Below are positions 25,332 to 34,322 of a DNA stretch of 64,000 nt, one piece after another. The notes below the pieces were generated by a model. That model ran no database searches. It was not told the origin of the DNA and saw nothing but the letters and a program-made list of their open reading frames with translations. How positions within the stretch are numbered: position 1 is the stretch's first letter; every line of letters begins with the position of its first letter. The DNA comes from Pseudarthrobacter siccitolerans (GTDB lineage: Bacteria; Actinomycetota; Actinomycetes; Actinomycetales; Micrococcaceae), in NCBI RefSeq assembly GCF_030823375.1, contig NZ_JAUSXB010000001.1, positions 1,922,001 to 1,986,000 on the forward strand, in the 5' to 3' direction. Position numbers and translations under genes: made by a program.

Positions 25332-26831
25332 ACCAGAAAGAAACCGGCCGCTGCTGCCGCCGGAAAAGGCACCCGCTCAAGCCGCCCGGAGGACCAGCGC
25401 CTTCCCATTGCCAGCACCTTCGCCTACGGCTTCCAGCACGTCCTCACCATGTACGGCGGCATCATCGCCCCGCCCCTGATCATTGGCGCCGCGGCCGGGA
25501 TGTCCTCGCAGGATATCGGCCTGCTGATCGCGGCCTGCCTCTTCGTCGGCGGGCTCGCGACCATCCTGCAGACCGTCGGCATCCGCTTCTTCGGCTCGCA
25601 GCTGCCGCTGGTCCAGGGTGTCTCCTTCGCGGGCGTTTCCACCATGGTGGCCATCGTGCACGGCGGCGGCGGGATCCAGGCGGTGTTCGGGTCGGTCATC
25701 GCGGCATCACTGATCGGCCTGCTGATCACACCGCTCTTTTCCAAGATCATCCGGTTCTTCCCGCCCGTGGTCACCGGAACGGTCATCACCACCATCGGGC
25801 TGACCCTCATGCCTGTGGCGGCCAACTGGGCCATGGGCGGCAACAACAAGGCTGAGAACTACGGCAGCATGGCCAATATTGGACTGGCTGCGGCCACCAT
25901 GGCCATCGTCCTGCTGCTGAGCAAGGTGGGCAGCGCCGCTATCTCCCGGCTGTCTATCCTGCTGGCGATGGTCCTGGGCACGGGGATCGCTTTCGCCTTC
26001 GGCATGGCCGACTTCTCCAAAGTGGGCCAGGGCGAAATCGTCGCCTTCCCCACCCCGTTCGCCTTCGGCCCGCCAGTCTTCGAAATCGCCGCCATCATCT
26101 CCATGCTCATCGTCATCCTGGTGACCCTGACGGAGACTTCGGCGGACATCATCGCGGTGGGCGAGATCGTGGGCACCAAGGTCGATTCCAAGAGGATCGG
26201 CGACGGCCTCCGGGCTGACATGCTCTCCAGCGCCATCTCGCCGCTGTTCAACTCCTTCACTCAGAGCGCCTTCGCCCAAAACGTGGGCCTGGTGGCCATC
26301 ACGGGTGTCAAGAGCCGCTTTGTGGTCAGCGCCGGTGGCCTGATCCTCGTGATCCTGGGCCTGCTGCCGGTCCTTGGCCGGGTGGTCGCAGCGGTGCCGA
26401 CGCCTGTCCTCGGAGGTGCCGGCGTCGTACTCTTTGGTACGGTGGCCGCCAGCGGCATCCGCACGCTGTCCAAGGTGGAGTACCGGAACAACATGAACCT
26501 GATCATCGTGGCGGCGTCCATCGGGTTCGGCATGATCCCGATTGCCGCGCCGGCTTTCTACGACAAGTTCCCGTCCTGGTTCGGCACCATCTTCCACTCC
26601 GGCATCAGCTCAGCCGCCGTGATGGCCATCCTGCTGAACCTGCTCTTCAACCACCTCAAAGCCGGCAACTCCGAAAACCAGTCCGTGTTCGTGGCCGGCA
26701 CCGAACGGGTTGTGCGGGAAGAGGACCTGAAATGCCTGGCCGACGGCGACCGCTATGAAGGCGGCAAGCTCATCGACTGCGAGGGCAAGGAAGTCCGGAT
26801 CGAGTCGACCGAGAAGGCGTCAGAACACTAG
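25326..26831 (+). CDS. NCS2-family urate/xanthine permease
   Basis: A 501-residue membrane protein with about 12-14 hydrophobic segments. NCS2 signatures are FAYGFQHVLTMYGGIIAPPLIIG in TM1, FFGSQLPLVQGVSFAGVSTM (TM3), and the QSAFAQNVGLVAITGVKSRFV segment typical of the urate/xanthine group (UacT, PucJ/PucK). It should import urate or xanthine with protons or sodium. It follows uricase in the same direction. The C-terminal 50 residues are hydrophilic and highly charged. The start is the second of two duplicated ATG contexts and overlaps a mini upstream frame. Confidence 0.9.
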   Translation: MNTRKKPAAAAAGKGTRSSRPEDQRLPIASTFAYGFQHVLTMYGGIIAPPLIIGAAAGMSSQDIGLLIAACLFVGGLATILQTVGIRFFGSQLPLVQGVSFAGVSTMVAIVHGGGGIQAVFGSVIAASLIGLLITPLFSKIIRFFPPVVTGTVITTIGLTLMPVAANWAMGGNNKAENYGSMANIGLAAATMAIVLLLSKVGSAAISRLSILLAMVLGTGIAFAFGMADFSKVGQGEIVAFPTPFAFGPPVFEIAAIISMLIVILVTLTETSADIIAVGEIVGTKVDSKRIGDGLRADMLSSAISPLFNSFTQSAFAQNVGLVAITGVKSRFVVSAGGLILVILGLLPVLGRVVAAVPTPVLGGAGVVLFGTVAASGIRTLSKVEYRNNMNLIIVAASIGFGMIPIAAPAFYDKFPSWFGTIFHSGISSAAVMAILLNLLFNHLKAGNSENQSVFVAGTERVVREEDLKCLADGDRYEGGKLIDCEGKEVRIESTEKASEH

Positions 26832-26846
26832 CACCACCGAACCAAA

Positions 26847-26882
26847 GACGGCGGCCCGCTCCGGAAAGGAGGGGCCGCCGTC
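26847..26882. terminator. Bidirectional GC hairpin between urate permease and IclR gene
   Basis: GACGGCGGCCC and GGGCCGCCGTC pair perfectly over 11 bp around a 14-base loop that can itself pair (CTCC/GGAG). It lies between two converging genes. Confidence 0.65.
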
Positions 26883-26904
26883 GTGGTCAGCGAAAGGAGT
26901 GGAT

Positions 26905-27660
26905 TCAGGTGCGGTTCAGTTCCAGCGAGATGGCCTCGGCGGCTTCGCGGAGGACCGGCACCGCTCTGTCCGCAAAGTTCTCGTCCACCCGGGAGACGGG
27001 ACCGGACACCGAGATTGCGGTGGGGGTGGGAGCGTTGGGCACCGCCATGGCGAAGCAGCGCACACCGAGTTCCTGCTCCTCCTCGTCAATGGAGTAGCCC
27101 CGCTCGCGGATGAGCTTCAGGTCGGCCAGGAGGTCCTCGACGTCGCCGATGCTCTTGACGGTGGGCGTCGGCATCCCGGCGCGGGTCACAATGCCGCGCA
27201 CCGTCTCGTCATCCAGCTGGGCCAGGATGGCCTTCCCGACGCCGGTGGCATGGGTGTGGGCGCGCCGGCCCACCTCGGTAAACATGCGCATGGAGTGCAG
27301 CGAGGGCACCTGCGCCACGTAGATCACCATGTCCGAGTCCAGCACCGCCATGTTCGAGGTCTCCCCCAGCCGGTCCACCAGTGTTTTCAGCTGCGGGCGG
27401 GCCACGGCACCAAGCTGCTTGTTGGCTCCTTCGCCCAGCCGGATGAGCCGTGGGCCCAGTGCATAGCGGCGGTTTGGCAGCTGCCGGACATAGCCAAGGG
27501 ACACCAGCGTCCTCAACAGGCGGTGGATGGTGGGCAGCGGAAGGTCTGTGGACGACGACAGTTCGCTGAGCGTAACGTCACCCCCCGCGTTCGTAATGAG
27601 CTCCAGCAGTTCGAAGACGCGCTCTACCGACTGCACGCCGCCCGAGGCTTTTTCTGCCAT
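26905..27660 (-). CDS. IclR-family transcriptional regulator
   Basis: A 251-residue regulator. The N-terminal winged helix spans about residues 8-70 (SVERVFELLELI...LSELSSSTDLPLPTIHRLLRTLVSLGYV), followed by the IclR effector domain with MVIYVAQVPSLHSMRMFTEVGRRAHTHATGVGKAILA. The effector pocket of relatives such as AllR binds glyoxylate or allantoin-pathway intermediates. The start at MAEKASGG has AGGAG at good spacing. It diverges from malic enzyme and sits at the centre of the purine-degradation region, so it is the prime candidate for reading the TTYCRCAWTRYGAAA-like sites, including one in its own promoter. Confidence 0.9.
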   Translation of the reverse strand: MAEKASGGVQSVERVFELLELITNAGGDVTLSELSSSTDLPLPTIHRLLRTLVSLGYVRQLPNRRYALGPRLIRLGEGANKQLGAVARPQLKTLVDRLGETSNMAVLDSDMVIYVAQVPSLHSMRMFTEVGRRAHTHATGVGKAILAQLDDETVRGIVTRAGMPTPTVKSIGDVEDLLADLKLIRERGYSIDEEEQELGVRCFAMAVPNAPTPTAISVSGPVSRVDENFADRAVPVLREAAEAISLELNRT

Positions 27661-27689
27661 TCCGTTGTCTCCTACGGCTCGGAATCCGA

Positions 27690-27719
27690 CAACTCTTATC
27701 CGCATCGTGAAAAGAGTTG
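27690..27719. promoter_or_regulatory. Inverted repeat in the IclR gene promoter
   Basis: CAACTCTT and AAGAGTTG form a perfect 8-bp inverted repeat with a 14-base centre that contains ATCCGCATCGTGAAA, a weak match to the shared operator motif. It is 30 bp upstream of the regulator start, a good place for autoregulation. Confidence 0.45.
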
Positions 27720-27816
27720 TTTAGAACACCCAACATACCGCACCCCACCACGCACCGCGATGCATCCCTTTCAGTCTTATTCGGAGGGCTTGCATTTCCA
27801 TCTTGTAGATAATAAT

Positions 27817-27833
27817 ATCCATAATACGAAAAC
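27817..27833. promoter_or_regulatory. Operator-like site upstream of malic enzyme
   Basis: ATCCATAATACGAAAAC lies in a strikingly AT-rich stretch 61 bp before the malic enzyme ATG. Its last 14 bases match the site upstream of aceE at 13 positions. Confidence 0.5.
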
Positions 27834-27893
27834 ATTGGTTTCGGGAGACAGACCGGACACGGCCCGATACGAGGCCCAACAGGAGGACATTCA

Positions 27894-29336
27894 ATGGCGA
27901 ACCCCAGCCCCGGAAATTCGATCACCCTGCGTGTGGAAGCACCGTCAAGCTTCAGCGCCACCAGCGAACTCGCTGCTGCCGTGGGAGCGGCCGGTGCCGC
28001 GATCACCGCACTGGACGTCAGCGAATCCCACCACGAGACACTCGTCGTGGACGTCACCTGCAACACCACCGACGACGAACACGCCGCCCGGGTCAAGGAC
28101 GCCCTTAACGCGCTCGACGGCGTCACCGTCCAGCACGTCTCGGACCGCACCTTCCTGATGCACCTGGGCGGCAAGCTGGAAGTTGTCCCCAAAGTAGCCC
28201 TGCGCAACCGCGACGATCTTTCCCGCGCCTACACTCCCGGCGTCGCCCGCGTCTGCCTCGCCATCGCCGAGGACCCCGCGGCGGCCCGCAACCTGACCGT
28301 CAAGCGCAACACCATCGCCGTCGTCACCGACGGTTCTGCCGTGCTGGGCCTGGGCAACATCGGCCCCGCTGCAGCACTTCCCGTGATGGAGGGCAAGGCT
28401 GCCCTGTTCAAGCAGTTCGCCAACGTGGACGCGTGGCCGGTCTGCCTGGATACCCAGGACACCGAAGAGATCATCAAAATCGTCAAGGCCCTCGCCCCGG
28501 TTTACGGCGGTGTGAACCTCGAGGACATCGCCGCCCCGCGCTGCTTCGAAATCGAGAACCGGCTCCGAGCGGAGCTGGACATCCCGGTATTCCACGACGA
28601 CCAGCACGGCACCGCCATCGTCACCCTCGCGGCCCTGGTCAACGCACTGCGCGTGGTGGGCAAGAAACTGGACGAGGTGAAGATTGTGGTTTCGGGAGTT
28701 GGCGCGGCCGGCTCCGCCATCATCCAGCTCCTCAAGGCACAGGGCGCGCAGCACATCGTCGCCGCCGGCCGCTCCGGTGCCATTCACTCGGGTGAGACTT
28801 ACGGGGATGAGCACCGCAGCTGGATCGCGGCGAACACGAACGAGGAAGGCTTCGCCGGCACGCTCCACGAGGCAATCGTCGGTGCGGATGTGTTCATCGG
28901 CGTCAGCGCCCCGCACGTCATCGGCGAGGAACAGGTGGCAGCGATGGCCGCGGACGCCATCGTGTTCGCCATGGCCAACCCGACGCCGGAAATCGACCCG
29001 GTCATCGCATCCCGGCACGCCGCCGTAGTAGCCACCGGCCGCAGCGACTTCCCCAACCAGATCAACAACGTACTGGCCTTCCCGGGCTTCTTCCGCGGCC
29101 TGCTCGACGCCGGCGCATCAGACATCACCCCGGAGATGCTGGTGGCCGCCGCGGAAGCGATCGCCAAGCGGGTAGCTGACGACGAGCTCAATGCCAGCTA
29201 CATTATCCCCAGTGTCTTCGATCCCCACGTGGCCGCCGATGTTGCCTCAGCCGTTGCAGCTGCCGCCCACGCCGCAAACGTGGCAACCGCGGCCGAAGCA
29301 GCCGAGGAACCCGAAGCCGCCCTGGCCAGCGCCTGA
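27894..29336 (+). CDS. NAD(P)-dependent malic enzyme with N-terminal ACT-like domain
   Basis: Decarboxylates malate to pyruvate. The 480-residue protein has an extra N-terminal regulatory domain (about residues 8-80, [20 protein letters not shown]...) of the ACT type. The catalytic domain follows: [33 protein letters not shown], the metal site in [15 protein letters not shown] and the NAD-binding [16 protein letters not shown]. The C-terminus is an alanine/glutamate-rich tail. The ribosome site is AGGAGGACATTCA. Malate synthase follows after 37 bp, so the pair converts glyoxylate plus acetyl-CoA to malate and then pyruvate. The likely controller is the divergent IclR gene. Confidence 0.93.
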   Translation: MANPSPGNSITLRVEAPSSFSATSELAAAVGAAGAAITALDVSESHHETLVVDVTCNTTDDEHAARVKDALNALDGVTVQHVSDRTFLMHLGGKLEVVPKVALRNRDDLSRAYTPGVARVCLAIAEDPAAARNLTVKRNTIAVVTDGSAVLGLGNIGPAAALPVMEGKAALFKQFANVDAWPVCLDTQDTEEIIKIVKALAPVYGGVNLEDIAAPRCFEIENRLRAELDIPVFHDDQHGTAIVTLAALVNALRVVGKKLDEVKIVVSGVGAAGSAIIQLLKAQGAQHIVAAGRSGAIHSGETYGDEHRSWIAANTNEEGFAGTLHEAIVGADVFIGVSAPHVIGEEQVAAMAADAIVFAMANPTPEIDPVIASRHAAVVATGRSDFPNQINNVLAFPGFFRGLLDAGASDITPEMLVAAAEAIAKRVADDELNASYIIPSVFDPHVAADVASAVAAAAHAANVATAAEAAEEPEAALASA

Positions 29337-29373
29337 TTCACTGCCTGACTTCAGCACAAGGAAAGGACCAGAA

Positions 29374-30972
29374 ATGGCCATCACCGTCACAGACCCCCGG
29401 CCCATTGAACGCGCGGAGGAAATCCTCACCCCCAAGGCACTTGCCTTCATCGAGGAACTCCACACGCGCTTCGCCGGCACCCGCAACGAGCTCCTGGCAG
29501 CCCGTGCCGTCAAGCGGCAGCGTGTGGCCGAAACCGGCAAGCTGGACTTCCTGCCGGAGACGCAGGACGTGCGCGACGGCGACTGGAAGGTTGCGCCGGC
29601 ACCGGCAGCCTTGCAGGACCGCCGGGTTGAGATGACCGGGCCGGCCTCGCCGGCAAAGATGGCCATCAACGCACTGAACTCGGGCGCCAAGGTGTGGCTC
29701 GCGGACCTTGAGGATGCCAGCACCCCCACATGGGGCAACGTCATCGACGCCATCCTGAACCTCCGCGACGCCGCCCAGGGCACCCTCAGCTATACGTCGG
29801 ACGAAGGCAAGGAGTACAGGCTCCGCACGGACGCTCCGCTCGCCGTCGTGGTGGCCCGCCCCCGCGGCTGGCACATGCCGGAGAAGCACCTGCTCCTCAA
29901 CGGTGAACCGGCTGTGGGCGCCCTGGTGGACTTCGGCCTGCACTTCTTCCACGTGGCCAAGCAGCTGGTGCTCAACGGGCAGGGCCCGTACTACTACCTG
30001 CCCAAGATGGAGAGCCACCTCGAGGCCCGGCTGTGGAACGACGTTTTTGTCTTCGCCCAGGATTACCTGGGGTTGGGCCAGGGCACCATCCGCGCCACGG
30101 TGCTGATCGAGACCATTCCGGCCGCTTTCGAGATGGACGAGATCCTGTACGAACTGCGGGACCACGCCTCCGGCCTGAACGCCGGCCGCTGGGACTACCT
30201 GTTCAGCATCATCAAGTACTTCCGGGACGCCGGCGAGGAGTTCGTACTTCCGGACCGCGCTTCGGTTGTGATGACCGCGCCGTTCATGCGCGCCTACACC
30301 GAACTATTGGTCAAGACCTGCCACAAGCGCGGAGCCTTCGCGATGGGCGGCATGGCGGCCGTCATCCCCAACCGCCGCCACCCGGAGGTTACCGAGGCGG
30401 CCTTCGCCAAGGTCCGCGCAGACAAGACCCGTGAGGCCAACGACGGGTTCGACGGTTCCTGGGTTGCGCACCCGGACCTGGTGCCCACCTGCCGCGAGGT
30501 GTTCGATGCGGTGCTCGGGGACAAGCCGAACCAGCTGGACAAGCAACGCCCCGAGGTTTCGGTAACGGCGGAGCAGCTGCTGGACGTCACCTCCGCCGGG
30601 GGCCAGGTCACCGAGGCCGGGCTGCGGCTCAACCTTTACGTGGCCGTCGCCTACACGGCGGTCTGGCTGTCCGGGAACGGTGCAGTGGCCATCCACAACC
30701 TGATGGAGGACGCCGCCACCGCCGAAATCTCCCGCTCACAGGTTTGGCAGCAGATCCGCAACAAGTCAGTCCTCGCAGACACCGGCAACACGGTGACAAA
30801 GGAACTCGTGGAGCGGATCCTGGGCGAGGAGACCGAACGGCTCCGCACGGAGGTGGGCGACGAAGCGTTCACCCGCTACTACCAGCCTGCCAGCGGACTG
30901 ATCACGGACATCTGCCTCTCCGACGATTACACGGACTTCCTCACCACCCCGGCCTACGAACTGGTGGGCTGA
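29374..30972 (+). CDS. aceB: Malate synthase A
   Basis: Condenses glyoxylate with acetyl-CoA to malate. The 532-residue length is that of the A isoform. The visible motifs are VWLADLEDASTPTWGN (near residues 110-125), RPRGWHMPEKH, the GTIRATVLIETIPAAFEMDEILYEL strand with catalytic and metal residues, and DGSWVAHPDLVP, a family signature. The ATG at 29374 follows AAGGAAAGGACC. It is placed between malic enzyme and an aldolase-like gene in a five-gene purine/glyoxylate run. No isocitrate lyase gene is in the window, which favours glyoxylate from ureides rather than from the glyoxylate shunt. Confidence 0.95.
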   Translation: MAITVTDPRPIERAEEILTPKALAFIEELHTRFAGTRNELLAARAVKRQRVAETGKLDFLPETQDVRDGDWKVAPAPAALQDRRVEMTGPASPAKMAINALNSGAKVWLADLEDASTPTWGNVIDAILNLRDAAQGTLSYTSDEGKEYRLRTDAPLAVVVARPRGWHMPEKHLLLNGEPAVGALVDFGLHFFHVAKQLVLNGQGPYYYLPKMESHLEARLWNDVFVFAQDYLGLGQGTIRATVLIETIPAAFEMDEILYELRDHASGLNAGRWDYLFSIIKYFRDAGEEFVLPDRASVVMTAPFMRAYTELLVKTCHKRGAFAMGGMAAVIPNRRHPEVTEAAFAKVRADKTREANDGFDGSWVAHPDLVPTCREVFDAVLGDKPNQLDKQRPEVSVTAEQLLDVTSAGGQVTEAGLRLNLYVAVAYTAVWLSGNGAVAIHNLMEDAATAEISRSQVWQQIRNKSVLADTGNTVTKELVERILGEETERLRTEVGDEAFTRYYQPASGLITDICLSDDYTDFLTTPAYELVG

Positions 30973-30975
30973 GGC

Positions 30976-32250
30976 ATGGCCGCACCCAAGCCCTCCTTGT
31001 CCCCGGGGAACCTTGCGCACATCGACGGGCAGCTGGCCGCCACAGACCGCCTGCTGGAGCAGAACTACCCGGGCGACGACGGCTCGCGCCAGCCCGTCCA
31101 CACGGTGTACGTCCCTGCGGACCGGTTCACGCCGTCGTTCGCTGCTGAGTGGGGCGCCGAAGCACTGGCGACGGCGGAAGCGCACGGCGGGCTGGAAAAG
31201 CTCGGCGCGCTGCTGGGCCAGGACGCCGCACTGGCCGGGGCGGTCGCTCCGCGCGTCGAAGCGAAGCTTGCCAGCGAACCGATCGAGGACCTGCGGCTCG
31301 ATTTTGAGGATGGTTTCGGGGACAGGGGCGACGACGCCGAGGACGCCGCCGCGGTTGCTGCAGCTTCCGCGGTGGCCACCGCCGTCGCGGCCGGCTCCGC
31401 TCCCCCGTTCATCGGCATCCGGTTCAAGTGCTTTGAAGCGGCCACCCGTGCCCGCGGACTGCGGACGCTGGACCTGTTCGTCTCCGGCCTCGCCTCAGCC
31501 GGTGAGTTGCCCGAGGGGCTGGTCCTCACCCTGCCCAAGGTGACCACTGTGGCCCAGGTCCAGGCCATGGACTACGCCGTGTCCCGGCTTGAGGAAGTCC
31601 ACTCGCTCCCCGCGGGCCGACTCCGCTTCGAGGTGCAGGTGGAAACGCCGCAACTCATCCTGGGGCCGGAAGGAACCTCGCCGGTGGCGCAGCTGCCGCA
31701 CACCGTTCCGGGCCGCATCAGCGGCCTGCACTACGGCACCTACGACTACTCGGCATCGCTGCAGATCTCCGCCGAGTACCAGTCCATGGAGCACCCCGTG
31801 GCGGACTTCGCCAAGGAAGTCATGCAGCTGGCCGTGGCAGGCACCGGCATCCGGCTGTCCGACGGGTCAACCAACATCATTCCGGTGGGCGACAACGTGG
31901 GGAACGCCTGGCAACTGCACGGCCGCCTGGTCCGGCGGTCGCTGGAACGCGGTTACTACCAGGGCTGGGACCTGCACCCGGCCCAGCTGCCCAGCCGCTT
32001 CGCCGCCACCTACGCCTTCTACCGGCAGGGGCTTCCCGCGGCTGCCGGCCGGCTGCGCAACTATGTGGAGCAGACCGAAGGCGGCGTCATGGACGAGCCA
32101 GCAACTGCCCGGGCCCTGGCAGCCTTCGTGCTGCGCGGCGTCCAATGTGGCGCCGTCGGTGCGGAGGAAGTCCAGGCGCTTGCCGGCGTCGGCATCCCCC
32201 AGCTCACCGGACTGGCGCACCCGCGGCTCGCCATCACTTCCAACTCCTAG
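30976..32250 (+). CDS. Uncharacterised aldolase/citrate-lyase-like protein (DUF6986 type)
   Basis: A 424-residue protein that I recognise as the actinobacterial DUF6986 type, without a known reaction. Visible elements resemble the HpcH/HpaI and citrate lyase beta fold: LRLDFEDGFGDRGDDAEDAA (acidic metal or substrate loop, near residues 100-118), GIRFKCFE, LVLTLPKV, LRFEVQVETPQLIL and LHYGTYDYSASLQIS. It starts 3 bp after the malate synthase stop and is followed by ureidoglycine aminohydrolase after 15 bp. This tight placement suggests it acts on a C2-C4 acid or ureide of the same route, perhaps as an aldolase or lyase (inference). Confidence 0.7.
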   Translation: MAAPKPSLSPGNLAHIDGQLAATDRLLEQNYPGDDGSRQPVHTVYVPADRFTPSFAAEWGAEALATAEAHGGLEKLGALLGQDAALAGAVAPRVEAKLASEPIEDLRLDFEDGFGDRGDDAEDAAAVAAASAVATAVAAGSAPPFIGIRFKCFEAATRARGLRTLDLFVSGLASAGELPEGLVLTLPKVTTVAQVQAMDYAVSRLEEVHSLPAGRLRFEVQVETPQLILGPEGTSPVAQLPHTVPGRISGLHYGTYDYSASLQISAEYQSMEHPVADFAKEVMQLAVAGTGIRLSDGSTNIIPVGDNVGNAWQLHGRLVRRSLERGYYQGWDLHPAQLPSRFAATYAFYRQGLPAAAGRLRNYVEQTEGGVMDEPATARALAAFVLRGVQCGAVGAEEVQALAGVGIPQLTGLAHPRLAITSNS

Positions 32251-32265
32251 GTAAGGATCTCTTTT

Positions 32266-33078
32266 ATGGGCAAGTACTACTCCCCCACCGGCGGTCTGCC
32301 GCCGCAGACCCACCTGACCACAGAGCGGGCCATCGTCACCGAGGCCTACACGGTGATCCCCAAGGGCGTCATGACGGACATCGTCACGTCCAACCTGCCC
32401 GGCTTTTCGAACACCCGCTCCTGGATCATCGCGCGCCCCATCTCCGGCTTCGCCACGACGTTCTCCCAGTTGATTGTGGAGATCGGCCCCGGGGGCGGCG
32501 CGCCCAAGGCCGAGTTCGAGGCCGGCGTCGAAGGCGTAATTTTTGTTACCCGCGGCAGGGTCAACCTCACCCTTGACGGCGAGCTGCACCAGCTGGAGGA
32601 AGGCGGCTACGCCTACCTGGCCGCTGGTTCGGAGTGGGGCCTGGAGAACGTCTCCAGCGACGTTGTCTCCTTCCACTGGATCCGCAAGGCCTACGAGCGC
32701 CTTGAGGGCTTCGAGGCCAAGTCCTTGGTCACCAACGAAAAGGACGTTGAGCCCACGTCGATGCCGGACACCAACGGCGCGTGGAAGACCACCCGCTTCA
32801 CGGACTCCAGCGATCTGGCCCACGACATGCAGGTGAACATCGTGACCTTCCAGCCCGGCGGCGTGATCCCGTTCCCGGAAACCCACGTGATGGAACACGG
32901 CCTGTACGTCCTGGAGGGCAAGGCCATGTACCTGCTGAACAACGACTGGGTGGAGGTGGAGGCCGGGGACTTTATGTGGCTGCGCGCCTTCTGCCCGCAG
33001 GCCTGCTACGCCGGCGGCCCGGGCGAGTTCCGCTACCTGCTCTACAAGGACATGAACCGCCAGGTGCGCCTCACCTGA
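32266..33078 (+). CDS. allE: (S)-ureidoglycine aminohydrolase, bicupin
   Basis: Converts ureidoglycine, the product of allantoate amidohydrolase, to (S)-ureidoglycolate and ammonia using a manganese bicupin. The 270-residue protein starts MGKYYSPTGGLPPQT, as AllE proteins do. It shows two cupin halves: VEGVIFVTRGRVNLTLDGELHQL with the EEGGYAYLAAGS strand, and GGVIPFPETHVMEHGLYVLEGKAMYLLN carrying the metal-binding His/Glu set, ending CYAGGPGEFRYLLYKDMNR. It is the last gene of the maeA-aceB-DUF6986-allE run and feeds glyoxylate production. Confidence 0.92.
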   Translation: MGKYYSPTGGLPPQTHLTTERAIVTEAYTVIPKGVMTDIVTSNLPGFSNTRSWIIARPISGFATTFSQLIVEIGPGGGAPKAEFEAGVEGVIFVTRGRVNLTLDGELHQLEEGGYAYLAAGSEWGLENVSSDVVSFHWIRKAYERLEGFEAKSLVTNEKDVEPTSMPDTNGAWKTTRFTDSSDLAHDMQVNIVTFQPGGVIPFPETHVMEHGLYVLEGKAMYLLNNDWVEVEAGDFMWLRAFCPQACYAGGPGEFRYLLYKDMNRQVRLT

Positions 33079-33085
33079 GCAGCCT

Positions 33086-33155
33086 CCCCCAACCAGGTAG
33101 CGCCAAGTGTCGTTTTGGAGCCCCAAAACGACACTTGGCGCTACTCAGTTGGGGG
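33086..33155. repeat. 70-bp near-perfect palindrome downstream of allE
   Basis: Arms of 22 bp (33097-33118 and 33123-33144) are perfectly complementary around a 4-base loop. After a 3x3 mismatch, outer arms CCCCCAAC/GTTGGGGG add 8 bp. The right outer arm provides the GGGGG ribosome site of the next gene. It looks like a dispersed palindromic element serving as terminator and 5'-UTR hairpin. Confidence 0.75.
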
Positions 33156-33158
33156 AAA

Positions 33159-34322
33159 ATGAGTGCTATGGGCACAACCCAGGGCCAGCCGTGGAAGCGG
33201 ATCGCGGCCGCCCTGTGCGCGGTCCTGCTGGTGGCGCCGTCAGCGGGCTGCACCGGGGAACCGCGTCCGCCCGAGCCGGACAAACCGGCAGCCTTCACAC
33301 TCTTGGAGTCCTTCAGCTCCCGGATGCTGGAGGAAGGCGCGCCCGCGGTACTGATCGCCGTCCGGAACCAGGGCAACAGCTGGACGCACGCTGCCGGCGT
33401 CCGGAACCTGGAGACGCGCGAGGCCGCAACGGCCACTGATCCCGTCCACATCGGCGGCATCACCGAATCCATGGTTGCTGTTTCGGTCCTCAAACTGGTG
33501 GAGGAGGGCAAACTCAACCTGGACCGCCAGGCCAGCGACTACCTCCCGGAGTTCGGCAGCGTCCTCCATCCGCCCGGGCCGATCACCGTCCGCCAGCTCC
33601 TGACCCACGAATCCGGCCTTCCCGATTTCTCCGTCCCCCTTCTGGCCTCCGGTACCTGGGCGGAGACGATGAACCGGCCGCTCAGCCTTGAACACCAGCT
33701 GGCCCTGGCCGCCACCCTTCCCTGGGAACGGCGGCTGGCGCAGATTTTCAACTACTCCCGGTCCGATTACGCAGCCCTGGGGCTGATCATCGAACGGCTG
33801 CGCGGCCAAAGGCTCAGCCGCGTCCTGGCGGCAGATATCGTGCAACCGCTGGGCCTGGCGGCAACCAGCCTTGGCGGCGGCCCTTCGGCCAGCATGGTGC
33901 ACGGTTACGTCACGGTCGAGGGCAAGCAGCTGGACGTGGCGCGTCCCGCGTGGCAGGCCGAACTGCCCTCCGGCGGAGTTGTCTCAAGCGTGGAGGACGT
34001 AAACAGGTTCTACGCCGCCCTGTTGCAGGGCAGCCTGCTCCCGCCGGACCAGGTGACGGCCATGAAAGGCGGCTTCTCGCAGTATTACGGCTTTGCCCTG
34101 CGGCGGTGGAACAACACCTGCAACAACCGTTTCTACTACGGCCTTCCCGGCGACACCGACGGCTACGGCATGGTCACCATGACCAGCGAGGACGGCAGCA
34201 GGCAGCTGACCTTGTCAGTTGCCTACCCGGCGGCCCCGCCAACGCTCCAGCTGAACCCGTTGATCTATGAGATGCAGGATGTGGCGCTGGAAGCCCTCAA
34301 CAGCCTGTGCAGCGAAAACTAA
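33159..34322 (+). CDS. Serine hydrolase/beta-lactamase-fold lipoprotein lacking catalytic residues
   Basis: A 387-residue exported protein: a lipoprotein signal with lipobox SAGC (Cys31), then a class C beta-lactamase/esterase-like domain (about residues 45-385; VRQLLTHESGLPDF, LPSGGVVSSVEDVNRFYAALLQG). The expected Ser-x-x-Lys motif in HIGGITESMVAVSVLKLVEEG is replaced by Gly100-Ile-Thr-Glu103, the Tyr-x-Asn motif reads YSR, and the C-terminal His-x-Gly region reads GDTDGY. It should therefore be a non-catalytic binding protein, perhaps for peptidoglycan or peptides (inference). The start at ATG 33159 uses GGGGGAAA. The 3' end overlaps the dehydrogenase gene by 4 bp. Confidence 0.82.
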   Translation: MSAMGTTQGQPWKRIAAALCAVLLVAPSAGCTGEPRPPEPDKPAAFTLLESFSSRMLEEGAPAVLIAVRNQGNSWTHAAGVRNLETREAATATDPVHIGGITESMVAVSVLKLVEEGKLNLDRQASDYLPEFGSVLHPPGPITVRQLLTHESGLPDFSVPLLASGTWAETMNRPLSLEHQLALAATLPWERRLAQIFNYSRSDYAALGLIIERLRGQRLSRVLAADIVQPLGLAATSLGGGPSASMVHGYVTVEGKQLDVARPAWQAELPSGGVVSSVEDVNRFYAALLQGSLLPPDQVTAMKGGFSQYYGFALRRWNNTCNNRFYYGLPGDTDGYGMVTMTSEDGSRQLTLSVAYPAAPPTLQLNPLIYEMQDVALEALNSLCSEN

